This document shows, in pieces, positions 19,382-28,902 of a stretch of DNA of 64,000 nt. The notes under the pieces were generated by a model. The model was not told the origin of the DNA and made no database searches. It saw only the letters and a program-made list of their open reading frames with translations. How positions within the stretch are numbered: the stretch's first letter is position 1; every line of letters starts with the position of its first letter. A program made the position numbers and the translations under genes. The stretch is from positions 3,352,001 to 3,416,000 of the forward strand of contig NZ_CP133266.1 of assembly GCF_030915485.1 (NCBI RefSeq), read 5' to 3'. This DNA is from Neobacillus sp. PS3-40. Lineage in GTDB: Bacteria; Bacillota; Bacilli; Bacillales; Cytobacillaceae.

Positions 19382-20425
19382 ATGGAAAAAGTATTAGAAA
19401 TAAAAGACTTGAGAATTTCATTCCATACTTTTGGTGGAGAAGTTCAAGCGATTCGAGGGGTCAGTTTTGACCTATATAAAGGAGAAACGTTAGCAATTGT
19501 TGGAGAATCTGGTTCAGGTAAATCAGTTACAACAAAGTCTATCATGCGTTTACTTCCTGAAAACAATTCAGAAATTAAAGATGGTCATATTCTATTTGAT
19601 GGAATAGATCTTACAAAGCTAAAAGATAGTCAGATGCAAAAAATTCGTGGTAAAGATATTTCGATGATTTTCCAAGATCCGATGACTTCTTTGAATCCAA
19701 CAATGAAAATTGGAAATCAAATCATGGAACCGCTAATTAAACATCAAAACATGAGTCATCATGCTGCAAAAGAAAGAGCAATTGAACTGCTAAGACTTGT
19801 AGGAATACCTAAACCTGAAATTCGTGTTAATCAATATCCCCACCAGTTTTCAGGTGGTATGAGACAGAGGGTTGTTATTGCAATTGCACTTGCATGTAAT
19901 CCTAAAGTATTGATTGCGGACGAACCAACAACTGCATTGGATGTTACAATCCAAGCACAGATCCTTGAATTGATGAAGGATCTTCAAAAGAAAATTGATA
20001 CATCGATTATTTTTATCACTCACGATCTTGGTGTTGTTGCGAATGTTGCTGACCGTGTAGCTGTAATGTACGGTGGAAAAATCGTTGAAATAGGAACCGC
20101 TGATGAAATTTTCTATAATCCACAACATCCATATACATGGGGTTTAATTAGTTCAATGCCTGACATGGATACCCATGATGAGGAATTATTCTCTATTGCA
20201 GGAACACCACCTGATTTATTGGATCCTCCTAAGGGAGATCCCTTTGCTCCTCGTAATCCGTTTGTTATGAAAATTGATTTGGATCATGAGCCGCCATTTT
20301 TTAAAGTGTCTGATACACATTATGCAGCCACATGGTTATTACACCCGGATGCTCCTAAAGTAGAACCGCCAGATGCTGTTAAGAGACGACAAAAGCAATT
20401 CCCTGGTGTAAAGGAGGGAAATTAA
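19382..20425 (+). CDS. oppD: Oligopeptide transporter ATPase OppD
   Basis: The 347-residue ATPase has GESGSGKS near residue 40, MIFQDPMTSLNPT, FSGGMRQR, LIADEPTTALD and FITHDLG, then the oligopeptide-type C-terminal domain with HPYTWGL and a proline-rich segment. I prefer the ATG at 19382, which follows AGGTG, to an in-frame GTG 9 bases upstream. The stop codon is directly followed by the oppF start. Confidence 0.95.
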   Translation: MEKVLEIKDLRISFHTFGGEVQAIRGVSFDLYKGETLAIVGESGSGKSVTTKSIMRLLPENNSEIKDGHILFDGIDLTKLKDSQMQKIRGKDISMIFQDPMTSLNPTMKIGNQIMEPLIKHQNMSHHAAKERAIELLRLVGIPKPEIRVNQYPHQFSGGMRQRVVIAIALACNPKVLIADEPTTALDVTIQAQILELMKDLQKKIDTSIIFITHDLGVVANVADRVAVMYGGKIVEIGTADEIFYNPQHPYTWGLISSMPDMDTHDEELFSIAGTPPDLLDPPKGDPFAPRNPFVMKIDLDHEPPFFKVSDTHYAATWLLHPDAPKVEPPDAVKRRQKQFPGVKEGN

Positions 20426-21355
20426 ATGGCTCAAAAGCAGAAATTACTCGAAATCAAAAACTTGAAACAGTATTTTAATTTTGGCAAAGTGAATGAAGTT
20501 AGAGCTGTTGATAATGTGAGTTTCGATATATATAAAGGTGAAACTCTCGGCCTAGTAGGAGAATCAGGTTGCGGAAAATCCACAACAGGGCGGACAATCA
20601 TCCGCCTTTACAATGCTACTGACGGAGAAGTTTTATATAATGGGGTTAACGTGCATAATAAGAAATCCCATGTACAATTAAAAGATTTCAATCGTAAGAT
20701 GCAAATGATTTTCCAAGATCCATATGCCTCCTTAAACCCAAGATTAAAGGTTGCAGATGTCATTGCTGAGGGCATTGATATTCATGGGTTAGCAAAATCT
20801 AAAAAAGAGCGTATGGAACAAGTATATGAGCTTTTAGAAACAGTTGGTTTGAACAAAGAACACGCAAACCGTTATCCGCATGAGTTCAGTGGTGGTCAAC
20901 GTCAAAGGATTGGAATCGCACGTGCTCTTGCTGTTCAACCTGAATTTATCATTGCAGATGAACCAATTTCGGCACTTGATGTTTCCATTCAAGCACAGGT
21001 TGTAAACTTAATGAAAAAATTGCAAAAAGAAAAAGAATTAACTTATCTTTTCATTGCCCATGATCTTTCAATGGTAAAATATATAAGTGATCGAATTGGT
21101 GTTATGTACTATGGCAAATTAGTCGAACTTGCACCTGCAGAAGAATTGTATAAAAACCCGTTACACCCTTATACACAATCATTATTATCAGCAATACCTC
21201 ATCCAGATCCGATTTCAGAACGGACACGGAAAAGGAAATCTTATAATCCAAGTGTTCATAATTATGATGACAATGAACAAATTGAATTTAAAGAGGTCAA
21301 CCCTGGTCACTTTGTCCTTTGTTCAGAAAAAGAATTTAAGCAATTCAAGCAATAA
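20426..21355 (+). CDS. oppF: Oligopeptide transporter ATPase OppF
   Basis: The 309-residue partner of OppD shows [41 protein letters not shown] and FIAHDLS in order, plus the [12 protein letters not shown] segment of the oligopeptide-type C-terminus. AAAGGAGGG inside the end of oppD serves as its ribosome site. It is the last gene of the operon and is followed at once by a strong terminator. Confidence 0.95.
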   Translation: MAQKQKLLEIKNLKQYFNFGKVNEVRAVDNVSFDIYKGETLGLVGESGCGKSTTGRTIIRLYNATDGEVLYNGVNVHNKKSHVQLKDFNRKMQMIFQDPYASLNPRLKVADVIAEGIDIHGLAKSKKERMEQVYELLETVGLNKEHANRYPHEFSGGQRQRIGIARALAVQPEFIIADEPISALDVSIQAQVVNLMKKLQKEKELTYLFIAHDLSMVKYISDRIGVMYYGKLVELAPAEELYKNPLHPYTQSLLSAIPHPDPISERTRKRKSYNPSVHNYDDNEQIEFKEVNPGHFVLCSEKEFKQFKQ

Positions 21356-21360
21356 AATAA

Positions 21361-21393
21361 AAATCGATCTCTTCGTTGAGATCGATTTTTTTC
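21361..21393 (+). terminator. opp operon terminator
   Basis: AAATCGATCTC pairs with GAGATCGATTT over TTCGTT, followed by T-rich sequence. Confidence 0.9.
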
Positions 21394-21424
21394 TTAGCAT
21401 ATAAGAAAGTTTATCTTTGTTAAA

Positions 21425-21548
21425 GCTCGCCAATTGGCGAGTTTTCTTTAGCTAATCAGAATTTATATCCATAAATTCTGCTAGCGCATAAGGGCAACTA
21501 CGCCTCTGCCATCGCCCTTAGGGGCTCGTCAATCGGCGAGTTTTCTTT
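21425..21548 (+). repeat. Dispersed hairpin element, copy B (one partial, one full)
   Basis: A partial copy at 21425-21450 holds only the terminal stem GCTCGCC-AATT-GGCGAG and TTTTCTTT. A hairpin CAGAATTTAT / ATAAATTCTG (21457-21480) and then a full copy (21486-21548) follow. Its final TTTTCTTT runs into the stop codon of the minus-strand gene at 21547. Confidence 0.85.
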
Positions 21549-21744
21549 AAAATGTTTTATACTTTTTATTGCCGCCTACCAATTTCCAACCCTCATGGAA
21601 TCTATTTGATTGGTCTACAAATTCAGTTCTTTTCTTGCCTCCAAAAAACTTTTCTCCAATACCATTTGTAATTACACCTAGTAGAGCAGTTAAACCCACA
21701 AGAACTACTGTAACAACTGCTAAGTCCGTTATGTAAGCACCCAT
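21547..21744 (-). CDS. Small single-helix membrane protein
   Basis: The 65-residue protein has one N-terminal helix (LAVVTVVLVGLTALLGVITN) followed by a basic, hydrophilic tail (GGKKRTEFVDQSNRF). GAGGGGGGATTAAAC precedes the ATG on the minus strand. I do not recognise it; it does not match the Bacillus type I toxins I know. It occupies the gap between opp and spxA, where B. subtilis has yjbB and yjbC, neither of which I can find here. Confidence 0.6.
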   Translation of the reverse strand: MGAYITDLAVVTVVLVGLTALLGVITNGIGEKFFGGKKRTEFVDQSNRFHEGWKLVGGNKKYKTF

Positions 21745-21748
21745 GTTT

Positions 21749-22195
21749 AATCCCCCCTCAATTACCTATTTAAAGTTCGTTTCAAACAAAATATTTTCCT
21801 TATACCTCTATTTTAAAAGAACTCTACGGTTAATGAAAGAGGTAAATATGAAAAATTAAATAATTATACTTAGCAATGAATGCGTTTTCAATCTAAAAGC
21901 ATTAATTGAGAATAAACTTAATGAAAAATTAAGGTTTGGAGACTAGAATAAAAATAAATAAACAAAAAAATTGCTTTATCATTACCTAATGAAAAACAAC
22001 CTACACAATGCCTAAAGCAAAAACGAATATTATGGGGTAGAATAGAAAAGAGAAAGACCTTTTTATAAAATAATATCCAAAAAGGTGAAACTTTTTTAGA
22101 TATTATTCGTACTTATATATAGGAAAGTTCTTAAGTATGTTGCTGATATTATTTTTAAAAAAGGGATACCTTTTTTAAAAATAGTGGTGTATAAT
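21749..22195. other. AT-rich regulatory gap before spxA
   Basis: No gene is visible. Two inverted repeats stand out: ACCTTTTT / AAAAAGGT at 22057-22086, and a perfect 14-bp pair, ATTTTTAAAAAAGG and its complement around GATA, at 22151-22182. A TATAAT at 22190-22195 follows the second, so the repeat covers the -35 zone of a likely spxA promoter. Confidence 0.5.
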
Positions 22196-22310
22196 CATGA
22201 ATATAAATTACTAATTTGTATTAATTATAATTTAAAAAATATACATTTATGACGCAACTACGTTTTTTATACTATATGGGTTCCTTAATAAAAGAGGAGT
22301 GTGAAAACAG

Positions 22311-22706
22311 ATGGTAACATTATACACTTCACCAAGTTGTACATCATGTAGAAAAGCCAAATCATGGTTAGAAGAACATGAGATTCCATACACTGAAAGA
22401 AATATTTTTTCTGAACCACTATCCATCGATGAGATCAAAGAAATTCTTCGTATGACTGAGGATGGAACAGATGAAATTATTTCAACGAGATCAAAAACAT
22501 TTCAAAAATTAGAAGTAAATCTTGAAAATATGCCACTGCAGGATCTATTTGTTCTTATTAAATCCAACCCTGGCTTACTTCGTCGCCCAATTATTATTGA
22601 CGAGAAGCGCCTACAGGTCGGTTACAATGAGGATGAAATCCGTAGGTTTTTACCTAGAAGAGTTCGTACGTTCCAGCTACGCGAAGCACAAAGAATGGTA
22701 AATTAA
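22311..22706 (+). CDS. spxA: Global redox regulator Spx
   Basis: Spx binds the alpha C-terminal domain of RNA polymerase and redirects transcription under thiol stress. The 131-residue ArsC-fold protein has the redox CxxC as Cys10 and Cys13 (SPSCTSC) and the conserved RRP segment in [17 protein letters not shown]. The N-terminal VTLYTSPSC is typical. Its protein partner SpxH is encoded at 29.1 kb and MecA, a ClpC adaptor, lies directly downstream. A terminator follows the gene. Confidence 0.96.
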   Translation: MVTLYTSPSCTSCRKAKSWLEEHEIPYTERNIFSEPLSIDEIKEILRMTEDGTDEIISTRSKTFQKLEVNLENMPLQDLFVLIKSNPGLLRRPIIIDEKRLQVGYNEDEIRRFLPRRVRTFQLREAQRMVN

Positions 22707-22713
22707 ATATAGG

Positions 22714-22742
22714 AGGCCTTCATTAATTGGAGGCCTTTTTTA
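22714..22742 (+). terminator. spxA terminator
   Basis: AGGCCTTC pairs with GGAGGCCT (one G-T pair) over a 7-base loop, followed by T6. Confidence 0.85.
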
Positions 22743-22959
22743 ATTGTACTTTACCCGTTATTTTGATATGATAAAGGGAATCTCTAAAATGTTAGGCAAA
22801 CATACAGTTTTGTTAAATTGGTGCATTTTTGTTTCCCTTATTGCCTTTTTTGTCATAAAATAAAAGTACAAGGGTAGAATTTGGGTAATAGTAAAACCTG
22901 TATTGTCTGCTTGGGGGTATTCAGTCCCTTCAATCTGGAAACGGAAGGGAGAGTTAATG

Positions 22960-23631
22960 ATGGAAATCGAGCGAATAAATGAGAATACTGTTAAATTTTA
23001 TATTTCCTATGGTGATATTGAAGAAAGAGGCTTTGACCGCGAGGAAATATGGTACAACCGCGAACGGAGTGAAGAACTTTTTTGGGAAATGATGGATGAG
23101 GTTCATCAAGAAGAAGAGTTTACGGTTGAAGGACCGCTCTGGATTCAAGTTCAGGCCATGGAAAAAGGTTTGGAAATCCTTGTGACAAAAGCGCAACTTA
23201 CGAGGGATGGACAAAAGTTTGAATTACCAATTCCAGGTGGGAAATTTAAGGATATTCCTGCTGATGAGAAAATTGAAGAACTTTTAGATCAGCACTTTAA
23301 TCCAGGGCAAGAGGTCGAGGAAGAAATACTTCCTGAAGATGAAACATTAGAATTTTTGCTTTCTTTTCAAGAATTTGAAGATATCATCATGCTGTCAAAA
23401 CGTTCGGAATTTGATCATTTGATTACAAAGCTTTACCATTTTGAGGGTAGATACTATTTATATACAGAGTTTCCTGAAGATTTGATTGAGGAAGATGAAA
23501 TAGATGACATATTAAGTATTCTGCTTGAATATGGATATGAAACACCAGTAACCATCCATAGAATTCAGGAATACGGAAAAGAAATAATCTCACAGGATGT
23601 TTTTGCGGAAGTGAGAAAGCATTTTGAGTAA
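22960..23631 (+). CDS. mecA: Adaptor protein MecA
   Basis: MecA activates ClpC and delivers ComK (through ComS control) and other proteins to ClpCP in B. subtilis. The 223-residue sequence opens MEIERINENTVKFYISYGDI, almost unchanged from known MecA, followed by an acidic linker (about 110-130) and the C-terminal ClpC-binding domain. The ATG at 22960 is best spaced from AAGGGAG; a tandem ATG lies just before it. ComK is not in this window. Confidence 0.96.
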   Translation: MEIERINENTVKFYISYGDIEERGFDREEIWYNRERSEELFWEMMDEVHQEEEFTVEGPLWIQVQAMEKGLEILVTKAQLTRDGQKFELPIPGGKFKDIPADEKIEELLDQHFNPGQEVEEEILPEDETLEFLLSFQEFEDIIMLSKRSEFDHLITKLYHFEGRYYLYTEFPEDLIEEDEIDDILSILLEYGYETPVTIHRIQEYGKEIISQDVFAEVRKHFE

Positions 23632-23638
23632 CCATTGC

Positions 23639-23668
23639 ACCGATTTCACTATTGAAATCGGTTTTTTG
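23639..23668 (+). terminator. mecA terminator
   Basis: ACCGATTTCA pairs with TGAAATCGGT over CTAT, followed by a T run. Confidence 0.9.
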
Positions 23669-23709
23669 GTATATACCTTTGATTTTGAAGTACTGGTAGG
23701 TGATGCACT

Positions 23710-25221
23710 CTGAAAAATACAGTAAGAGTTATTTTATTTTTATTTATATTATCTGCATTAGTGTTTTTCTTTAAAAATCATTTAGAAGGTGGAGTTTTCG
23801 GGTTTTTAAGTTTATTAATTACTTTATCCGTTGTTTTTATTGGATTTGTTATCTTCCTTGAAAACCGTCATCCAACTCAGACATTAACTTGGCTTGTTGT
23901 TTTAGGAAGTTTCCCATTGGTTGGCTTTATTTTTTACATTCTTTTTGGTCGGAATTATCGAAAAGAACGTATGTATCGAAAGAAGTACTTTCTTGATAAA
24001 CAGGCATTTTTAACGGTTGAGGGGAAAACTGATCCCCTAGACGATGAGAAAATGGGTCAAATGGGAAATCATCAACGGAGACTGTTTTCATTGGCTCAGA
24101 AGCTTGGAAATAGCCCTATTTCTTTTGACACTTCTACAAAAATCCTTACGAATGGTGTCGAAACCTTTCAATATATTCTTAAAGAATTAAAAAGGGCTAG
24201 ACATCATATACACCTTGAATACTATATTGTTCGAAATGATAAAATTGGTCAAGAAATAAAAAATGTACTAATTGCAAAAGCGCAACAAGGGGTAAAGATT
24301 CGATTTTTATTTGATGCAGTGGGATCTTGGAAGCTCTCAAATGAATATATAGCTGATTTGAGAAATGCTGGAATTGAAACCGTTTCCTTTGGTCCGGTTA
24401 AAGTTCCTTTTTTAAATAGTAAATTCAATTTCAGAAACCATCGGAAAATTATTGTAATTGATGGGAATGTCGGCTTTGTGGGTGGATTAAATATTGGGGA
24501 TGAATATTTAGGTAGGGATAAACATATCGGCTTCTGGAGAGATACCCATTTGATGTTAAGAGGTGAAGCAGTTAGAACACTTCAACTTATTTTCTTGCAG
24601 GATTGGTATTATATGACTAATCATAGTTTTTTAACGTCTGAGTACTTATCCCCTCAACCAGACAATAAGAGTCATGGTGGTGTCCAACTTATTCCTGGTG
24701 GACCTGATAATGAATGGAGTGTAATCAAGAATATCTTTTTTTCAATGATTACTTCGGCTAAACAGTCTGTATGGATTGCTTCACCTTACTTTATTCCCGA
24801 TGAGGATATTTTTTCAGCGATAAAGGTTGCTGCCCTAAGTGGAATAGATGTCCGTTTGTTGGTACCCAATCGCCCAGATAAGCGGATTGTCTTTCACGCC
24901 TCCCGTTCTTACTTTCCAGAACTCTTAGAAGCAGGGGTAAAAGTGTACGAATACGAAAGAGGTTTCATGCATAGCAAAATAATTATCGTTGACCATGAAC
25001 TTGCTTCCATAGGAACTTCGAATATGGATATGAGGAGTTTTCATCTGAATTTTGAGGTGAATGCATTCTTATATCGAACAAAAAGTACGCAGAAGCTTGT
25101 TGCTGAATATAGTAAAGATCTGGAATATTCTAATGAACTTAAGCTTGAACTTTTCAAAAAAAGGCATATTGGCTTTCGTTTACTCGAATCAACATCAAGG
25201 CTGCTATCGCCATTTTTATAA
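23710..25221 (+). CDS. cls: Cardiolipin synthase, probable CTG start
   Basis: The enzyme joins two phosphatidylglycerols into cardiolipin in the membrane. It has N-terminal helices, then two HKD phospholipase D motifs: HRKIIVIDG and HSKIIIVDH. The only well-placed ribosome site, AGGTGATG, points to a CTG at 23710. From it the protein has 503 residues and gains a complete first helix (KNTVRVILFLFILSALVFFF). The next accepted start, GTG at 23761, has no Shine-Dalgarno and would cut that helix. A TTG-to-CTG change or a sequencing error are alternatives. Confidence 0.9.
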   Translation: MKNTVRVILFLFILSALVFFFKNHLEGGVFGFLSLLITLSVVFIGFVIFLENRHPTQTLTWLVVLGSFPLVGFIFYILFGRNYRKERMYRKKYFLDKQAFLTVEGKTDPLDDEKMGQMGNHQRRLFSLAQKLGNSPISFDTSTKILTNGVETFQYILKELKRARHHIHLEYYIVRNDKIGQEIKNVLIAKAQQGVKIRFLFDAVGSWKLSNEYIADLRNAGIETVSFGPVKVPFLNSKFNFRNHRKIIVIDGNVGFVGGLNIGDEYLGRDKHIGFWRDTHLMLRGEAVRTLQLIFLQDWYYMTNHSFLTSEYLSPQPDNKSHGGVQLIPGGPDNEWSVIKNIFFSMITSAKQSVWIASPYFIPDEDIFSAIKVAALSGIDVRLLVPNRPDKRIVFHASRSYFPELLEAGVKVYEYERGFMHSKIIIVDHELASIGTSNMDMRSFHLNFEVNAFLYRTKSTQKLVAEYSKDLEYSNELKLELFKKRHIGFRLLESTSRLLSPFL

Positions 25222-25374
25222 TAAATGAGCTATTCCAAATTCAAAATGGATGGCTCTTTTCTAAATTTAAAGCTAAGTATTTTTCGATAAAATATATATG
25301 AAAAAAGTGAATTTTTAAAAGGACTTTTACAGTTAAAAAACGAAATATAGTATTCAAAAGGGTGGTGAACAAAA

Positions 25375-26553
25375 ATGCTTACTGCAAAAACAAAAACCGG
25401 AAAAAAGCTTTGTCTTGGTTATAAATATAAAAAAGAAACACTATTGTATTTAAGAAGTAAGGAAGAATTCTTTTGCCCTGTTTGCGAGGAAAAAGTATCT
25501 CTAAAAATTGGCGATAAAAAAATTTATCATTTTGCCCATCAAAAGGGTGGGAGTTGCCGGGAATTTTATGAAAACGAAACAGAGTACCATATGAAAGGAA
25601 AACTTCAGCTTTATCAGTGGTTAAAAGGGCAAAATATTGCGGCAGAACTAGAATACTTTGATAAAGAAATACAGCAACGACCAGATATATTATTTTTATA
25701 TAATGGAAATAAATTTGCTGTAGAATTTCAATGTTCAAGTATTCCAGAACAGCTTTTTACAAAAAGAACGGAAAATTATCTTAAGCATGGATATACCCCA
25801 TTATGGATACTTGGAGGCAACCATTATAAGAAAAAAGATAATGAAACTGTAAGCATAACAAATTTCCAGTATTTATTCTTGCGAAAAACAAAGGATGGTC
25901 AGTTTTTCCTTCCGTATTATTTCCCTGACAAAAAGCATTTCCACCTCCTCTATTCTATCTTCCCATTCTCAATGAAAAATGCGTTCGGGCAAACATTATC
26001 CCTATCCCTTGATAAACTAACGATTTCTTCCATATTAGACCCAAAAGTAAACATAAAATTAAGTGACCAAGCTTGGAGAAAAAAATTGGAAGTTTATCAG
26101 TTACATTGGTCAGCCTACCCAAGTCCAGGAAAAAAGTACTTTCTTCGTACGCTTTACAATCTTCGGATGAACCTATTCTTAATGCCCCCTGAAATTGGCC
26201 TTCCCATTTTACATTCGTGGCTTATTCAAACCCCAGCATTTATCTGGCAAGCTTATCTATATATTGATATATTTAGAAAAAAGAATATAGGGGATTTTAT
26301 CACTATCGAGGAAATAGAAAGGAGTTTTACAAATAGAATTAACAAAGGCCAAATTCAAACTCGAGGGTTTCCACAAATTTCTATCATTCGTCCCTTTCAA
26401 GCTGTAATGGAGTATGTATTCATCTTAGAAAAGCATGGGGTATTGGATTGTAAGGGAGGTAGGTCCTTTCTGGTGCGCCGGAATATCAAAATCCCAATGA
26501 CCAATAGGGAAAAAGAAGAAATGGCAAATTATTTTTATCAACAAAATAATTGA
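25375..26553 (+). CDS. coiA: Competence protein CoiA
   Basis: CoiA is induced in competence and is needed after DNA uptake for recombination; it has a nuclease-like core. The 392-residue protein starts with a metal-binding module, FCPVCEEKVSLKIG then HFAHQKGGSC (about 37-64). It continues with a restriction-endonuclease-like region containing RPDILFLYNGNKFAVEFQCS (about 101-123). The gene follows GGGTGGTG. The same N-terminal Cys-pair/His module recurs in YjcD at 42-44 kb. Confidence 0.92.
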   Translation: MLTAKTKTGKKLCLGYKYKKETLLYLRSKEEFFCPVCEEKVSLKIGDKKIYHFAHQKGGSCREFYENETEYHMKGKLQLYQWLKGQNIAAELEYFDKEIQQRPDILFLYNGNKFAVEFQCSSIPEQLFTKRTENYLKHGYTPLWILGGNHYKKKDNETVSITNFQYLFLRKTKDGQFFLPYYFPDKKHFHLLYSIFPFSMKNAFGQTLSLSLDKLTISSILDPKVNIKLSDQAWRKKLEVYQLHWSAYPSPGKKYFLRTLYNLRMNLFLMPPEIGLPILHSWLIQTPAFIWQAYLYIDIFRKKNIGDFITIEEIERSFTNRINKGQIQTRGFPQISIIRPFQAVMEYVFILEKHGVLDCKGGRSFLVRRNIKIPMTNREKEEMANYFYQQNN

Positions 26554-26694
26554 ATCCTTAGAAGAGAAATGAAAATAGCCGAATGGGTATAATAGTAGAA
26601 GAATATCTTCATTTTTAAAAGGGAAAAAGAAGGAAATGAAGAATATAGTAAAGATAAGTTTTTCGAAACACGAAATGTTGAATGGAGGATTAAA

Positions 26695-28512
26695 ATGGCA
26701 AATGAAACCACTGTAAAGACCCTGCCTGCTCGAAAAGATATTCCTGTAGAAGAAACATGGAAGCTAGAAGATATATTTCCTAGTGATGAAGCGTGGGAAA
26801 AGGAATTTCAGGATGTAAAAAGTCAATTTCCAGATGTGAAAAAATTTCAAGGACATCTTGGAGAAAGTGCGGATATGCTATACGAGGCTCTTACATTCCA
26901 AGATCAGTTACTTGAAAGAATCGGAAAACTCTATGCCTATACACATATGAGATATGATCAAGATACGACAAACTCACTTTATCAAGGCTTAGATGACAGA
27001 ATGAAGAATCTTTATGCCCAAGCTGCTAGTCAATTAGCATTTATCGTCCCAGAAATCCTATCTATTGATGAAACGAAGATTACTAATTTTTTAAAGGAAA
27101 AATCAGAATTAAAGCTATATGAACATGCTCTTGAAGAAATCAATCTTCAAAGACCACATATTCTTTCTGCTGAGCAAGAGGCATTACTAGCGGATGCAAG
27201 CGAAGTAATGAATGCTTCAAGCAATACCTTTGGAATGTTAAACAATGCTGATATAGAGTTCCCTTCCATTAAAGATGAAAAAGGGGAAGAAGTTGAAATT
27301 ACTCATGGCCGATTTATTCGCTTTCTTGAAAGCTCCGATCAGCGAGTACGGCATGATTCTTTTAAAGCAGTTTATGAGACATATGGGAAATACCGTAACA
27401 CATTTGCTAGCACCCTTGGCGGTAATGTAAAGAAGGATAATTTCAATGCAAGGATTAGAAATTATGAATCTGCAAGACAGTCGGCACTTGCTTCGGATAA
27501 TATCCCTGAAAGTGTGTATGACAATCTTGTTAAGACGGTAAATGAAAATCTACCATTGTTGCATCGATATATTAAGCTTCGAAAAAAAGTCTTAGGTCTG
27601 AACGAACTTCATATGTACGATTTGTATACGCCACTTGTTAAAGATGTAAAAATGGACATTAAATATGATGAAGCAAAGGAATTAGTGTTAAAAGGACTTG
27701 CACCATTAGGTGAAGACTATTTAAACGTGTTAAAAGAAGGATTTAGCAATCGCTGGGTAGATGTTCATGAAAATAAAGGCAAACGGAGTGGAGCTTATTC
27801 CTCCGGTTCGTATGGCACAAATCCATATATTCTTTTGAACTGGCAAGATAATGTAAATGCATTATTTACATTAGCGCATGAATTTGGACATTCAGTTCAT
27901 AGTTACTATACAAGGAAAAATCAACCATATGCTTACGGTAACTACTCTATCTTTGTAGCAGAAGTTGCTTCGACATGTAATGAAGCATTACTTAATGATT
28001 ATCTCCTTAAAACGATTGATGATGAACAAAAACGAATCTTCTTATTGAATCATTATTTAGAGGGGTTCAGGGGCACTGTATTCCGCCAGACTATGTTTGC
28101 TGAATTTGAGCATTTAATCCATCAAAAATTACAAAACAATGAGGCCTTAACAGCCGATTTATTAACCCAAGAATATTATGCCTTGAATAAAAAATATTTT
28201 GGTGATGAGGATATTGTCATTGATGAAGAAATTGGTCTAGAATGGGCAAGAATTCCACATTTTTATTACAATTATTATGTTTATCAATATGCAACAGGCT
28301 TTAGTGCAGCCACCGCATTATGCAAACAAATTTTAGAAGAGGGTGAACCTGCAGTAAAACGCTATATTGACTTCTTAAGCTCTGGAAGCTCTGATTACCC
28401 AATTGAGGTCCTTAAGAAAGCTGGAGTGGATATGGCGAGTGCGGATCCAATTAAAAATGCTTGTAAGGTGTTTGAAGAAAAACTTAGTGAATTGGAACAG
28501 CTTTTATCTTAA
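26695..28512 (+). CDS. pepF: Oligoendopeptidase F
   Basis: PepF is a cytoplasmic M3-family zinc metallopeptidase that cleaves short peptides, and it suits a locus with two peptide importers. The 605-residue sequence carries HEFGH at residues 395-399 (His395, Glu396, His399) and a downstream glutamate-rich helix (VAEVASTCNEALL) with the third ligand. GAATGGAGG precedes the ATG. Over-production of the B. subtilis homologue YjbG blocks sporulation by degrading the PhrA peptide. Confidence 0.96.
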   Translation: MANETTVKTLPARKDIPVEETWKLEDIFPSDEAWEKEFQDVKSQFPDVKKFQGHLGESADMLYEALTFQDQLLERIGKLYAYTHMRYDQDTTNSLYQGLDDRMKNLYAQAASQLAFIVPEILSIDETKITNFLKEKSELKLYEHALEEINLQRPHILSAEQEALLADASEVMNASSNTFGMLNNADIEFPSIKDEKGEEVEITHGRFIRFLESSDQRVRHDSFKAVYETYGKYRNTFASTLGGNVKKDNFNARIRNYESARQSALASDNIPESVYDNLVKTVNENLPLLHRYIKLRKKVLGLNELHMYDLYTPLVKDVKMDIKYDEAKELVLKGLAPLGEDYLNVLKEGFSNRWVDVHENKGKRSGAYSSGSYGTNPYILLNWQDNVNALFTLAHEFGHSVHSYYTRKNQPYAYGNYSIFVAEVASTCNEALLNDYLLKTIDDEQKRIFLLNHYLEGFRGTVFRQTMFAEFEHLIHQKLQNNEALTADLLTQEYYALNKKYFGDEDIVIDEEIGLEWARIPHFYYNYYVYQYATGFSAATALCKQILEEGEPAVKRYIDFLSSGSSDYPIEVLKKAGVDMASADPIKNACKVFEEKLSELEQLLS

Positions 28513-28558
28513 GGAAAAGAGTAGGTGCTCTGTTTAGGCCAAAGAGGCTCTAGATAAT

Positions 28559-28597
28559 GAAAAGGGATGGTTGCGAATAAGCAGCCATCCCTTTTAA
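28559..28597. terminator. Terminator shared by pepF and the small minus-strand gene
   Basis: AAAAGGGATGGTTGC pairs with GCAGCCATCCCTTTT over GAATAA. It ends pepF and overlaps the stop codon of the convergent small gene. Confidence 0.85.
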
Positions 28598-28767
28598 AAC
28601 CCTTTAAAATGTTTTCGATGATTGATTGCTGAAAAGAAAATGAAGAAAGAAATGAACAATAGTGGAATGCTAATTAGTAACGGGAACAGTTTCATTAACG
28701 CTAGAATGTGAAAGAAAAAGGAACAACAAATAAAAAGGATCATCAAAAGAAAAGTAAATTTATTCAA
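28594..28767 (-). CDS. Small two-helix membrane protein in the yizD position
   Basis: On the minus strand AAAGGTGGAG precedes a TTG at 28765-28767 by 8 bases and opens a 57-residue frame. The product has two strongly hydrophobic helices (about residues 4-23 and 28-46) and a basic tail (NHRKHFKGF). It lies between pepF and the RoxS gene, where B. subtilis has the small gene yizD; I infer the correspondence from place and size. It is easily missed because of its length and TTG start. Function unknown. Confidence 0.65.
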   Translation of the reverse strand: MNKFTFLLMILFICCSFFFHILALMKLFPLLISIPLLFISFFIFFSAINHRKHFKGF

Positions 28768-28843
28768 GATCTGTACTCCACCTTTTCGACTTTAGTCATT
28801 CTTATTGTATTGTCCAAAGACCACTTATATGATTATGACAATA

Positions 28844-28896
28844 ATGTGAAATAAAACACAAACTTATTGTCAGGGTATTTGTTCCCATGATATATT
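28844..28896 (+). promoter_or_regulatory. roxS promoter with Rex-like box
   Basis: TTGTCA (28867-28872) and TATATT (28891-28896) form a sigma-A promoter with an 18-base spacer. Just upstream, ATGTGAAATAAAACACAA (28844-28861) matches 11 of 14 specified bases of the Rex consensus TTGTGAA-N4-TTCACAA. Rex, which senses NADH, is a known repressor of roxS in B. subtilis. Confidence 0.65.
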
Positions 28897-28902
28897 CTAT
28901 AC

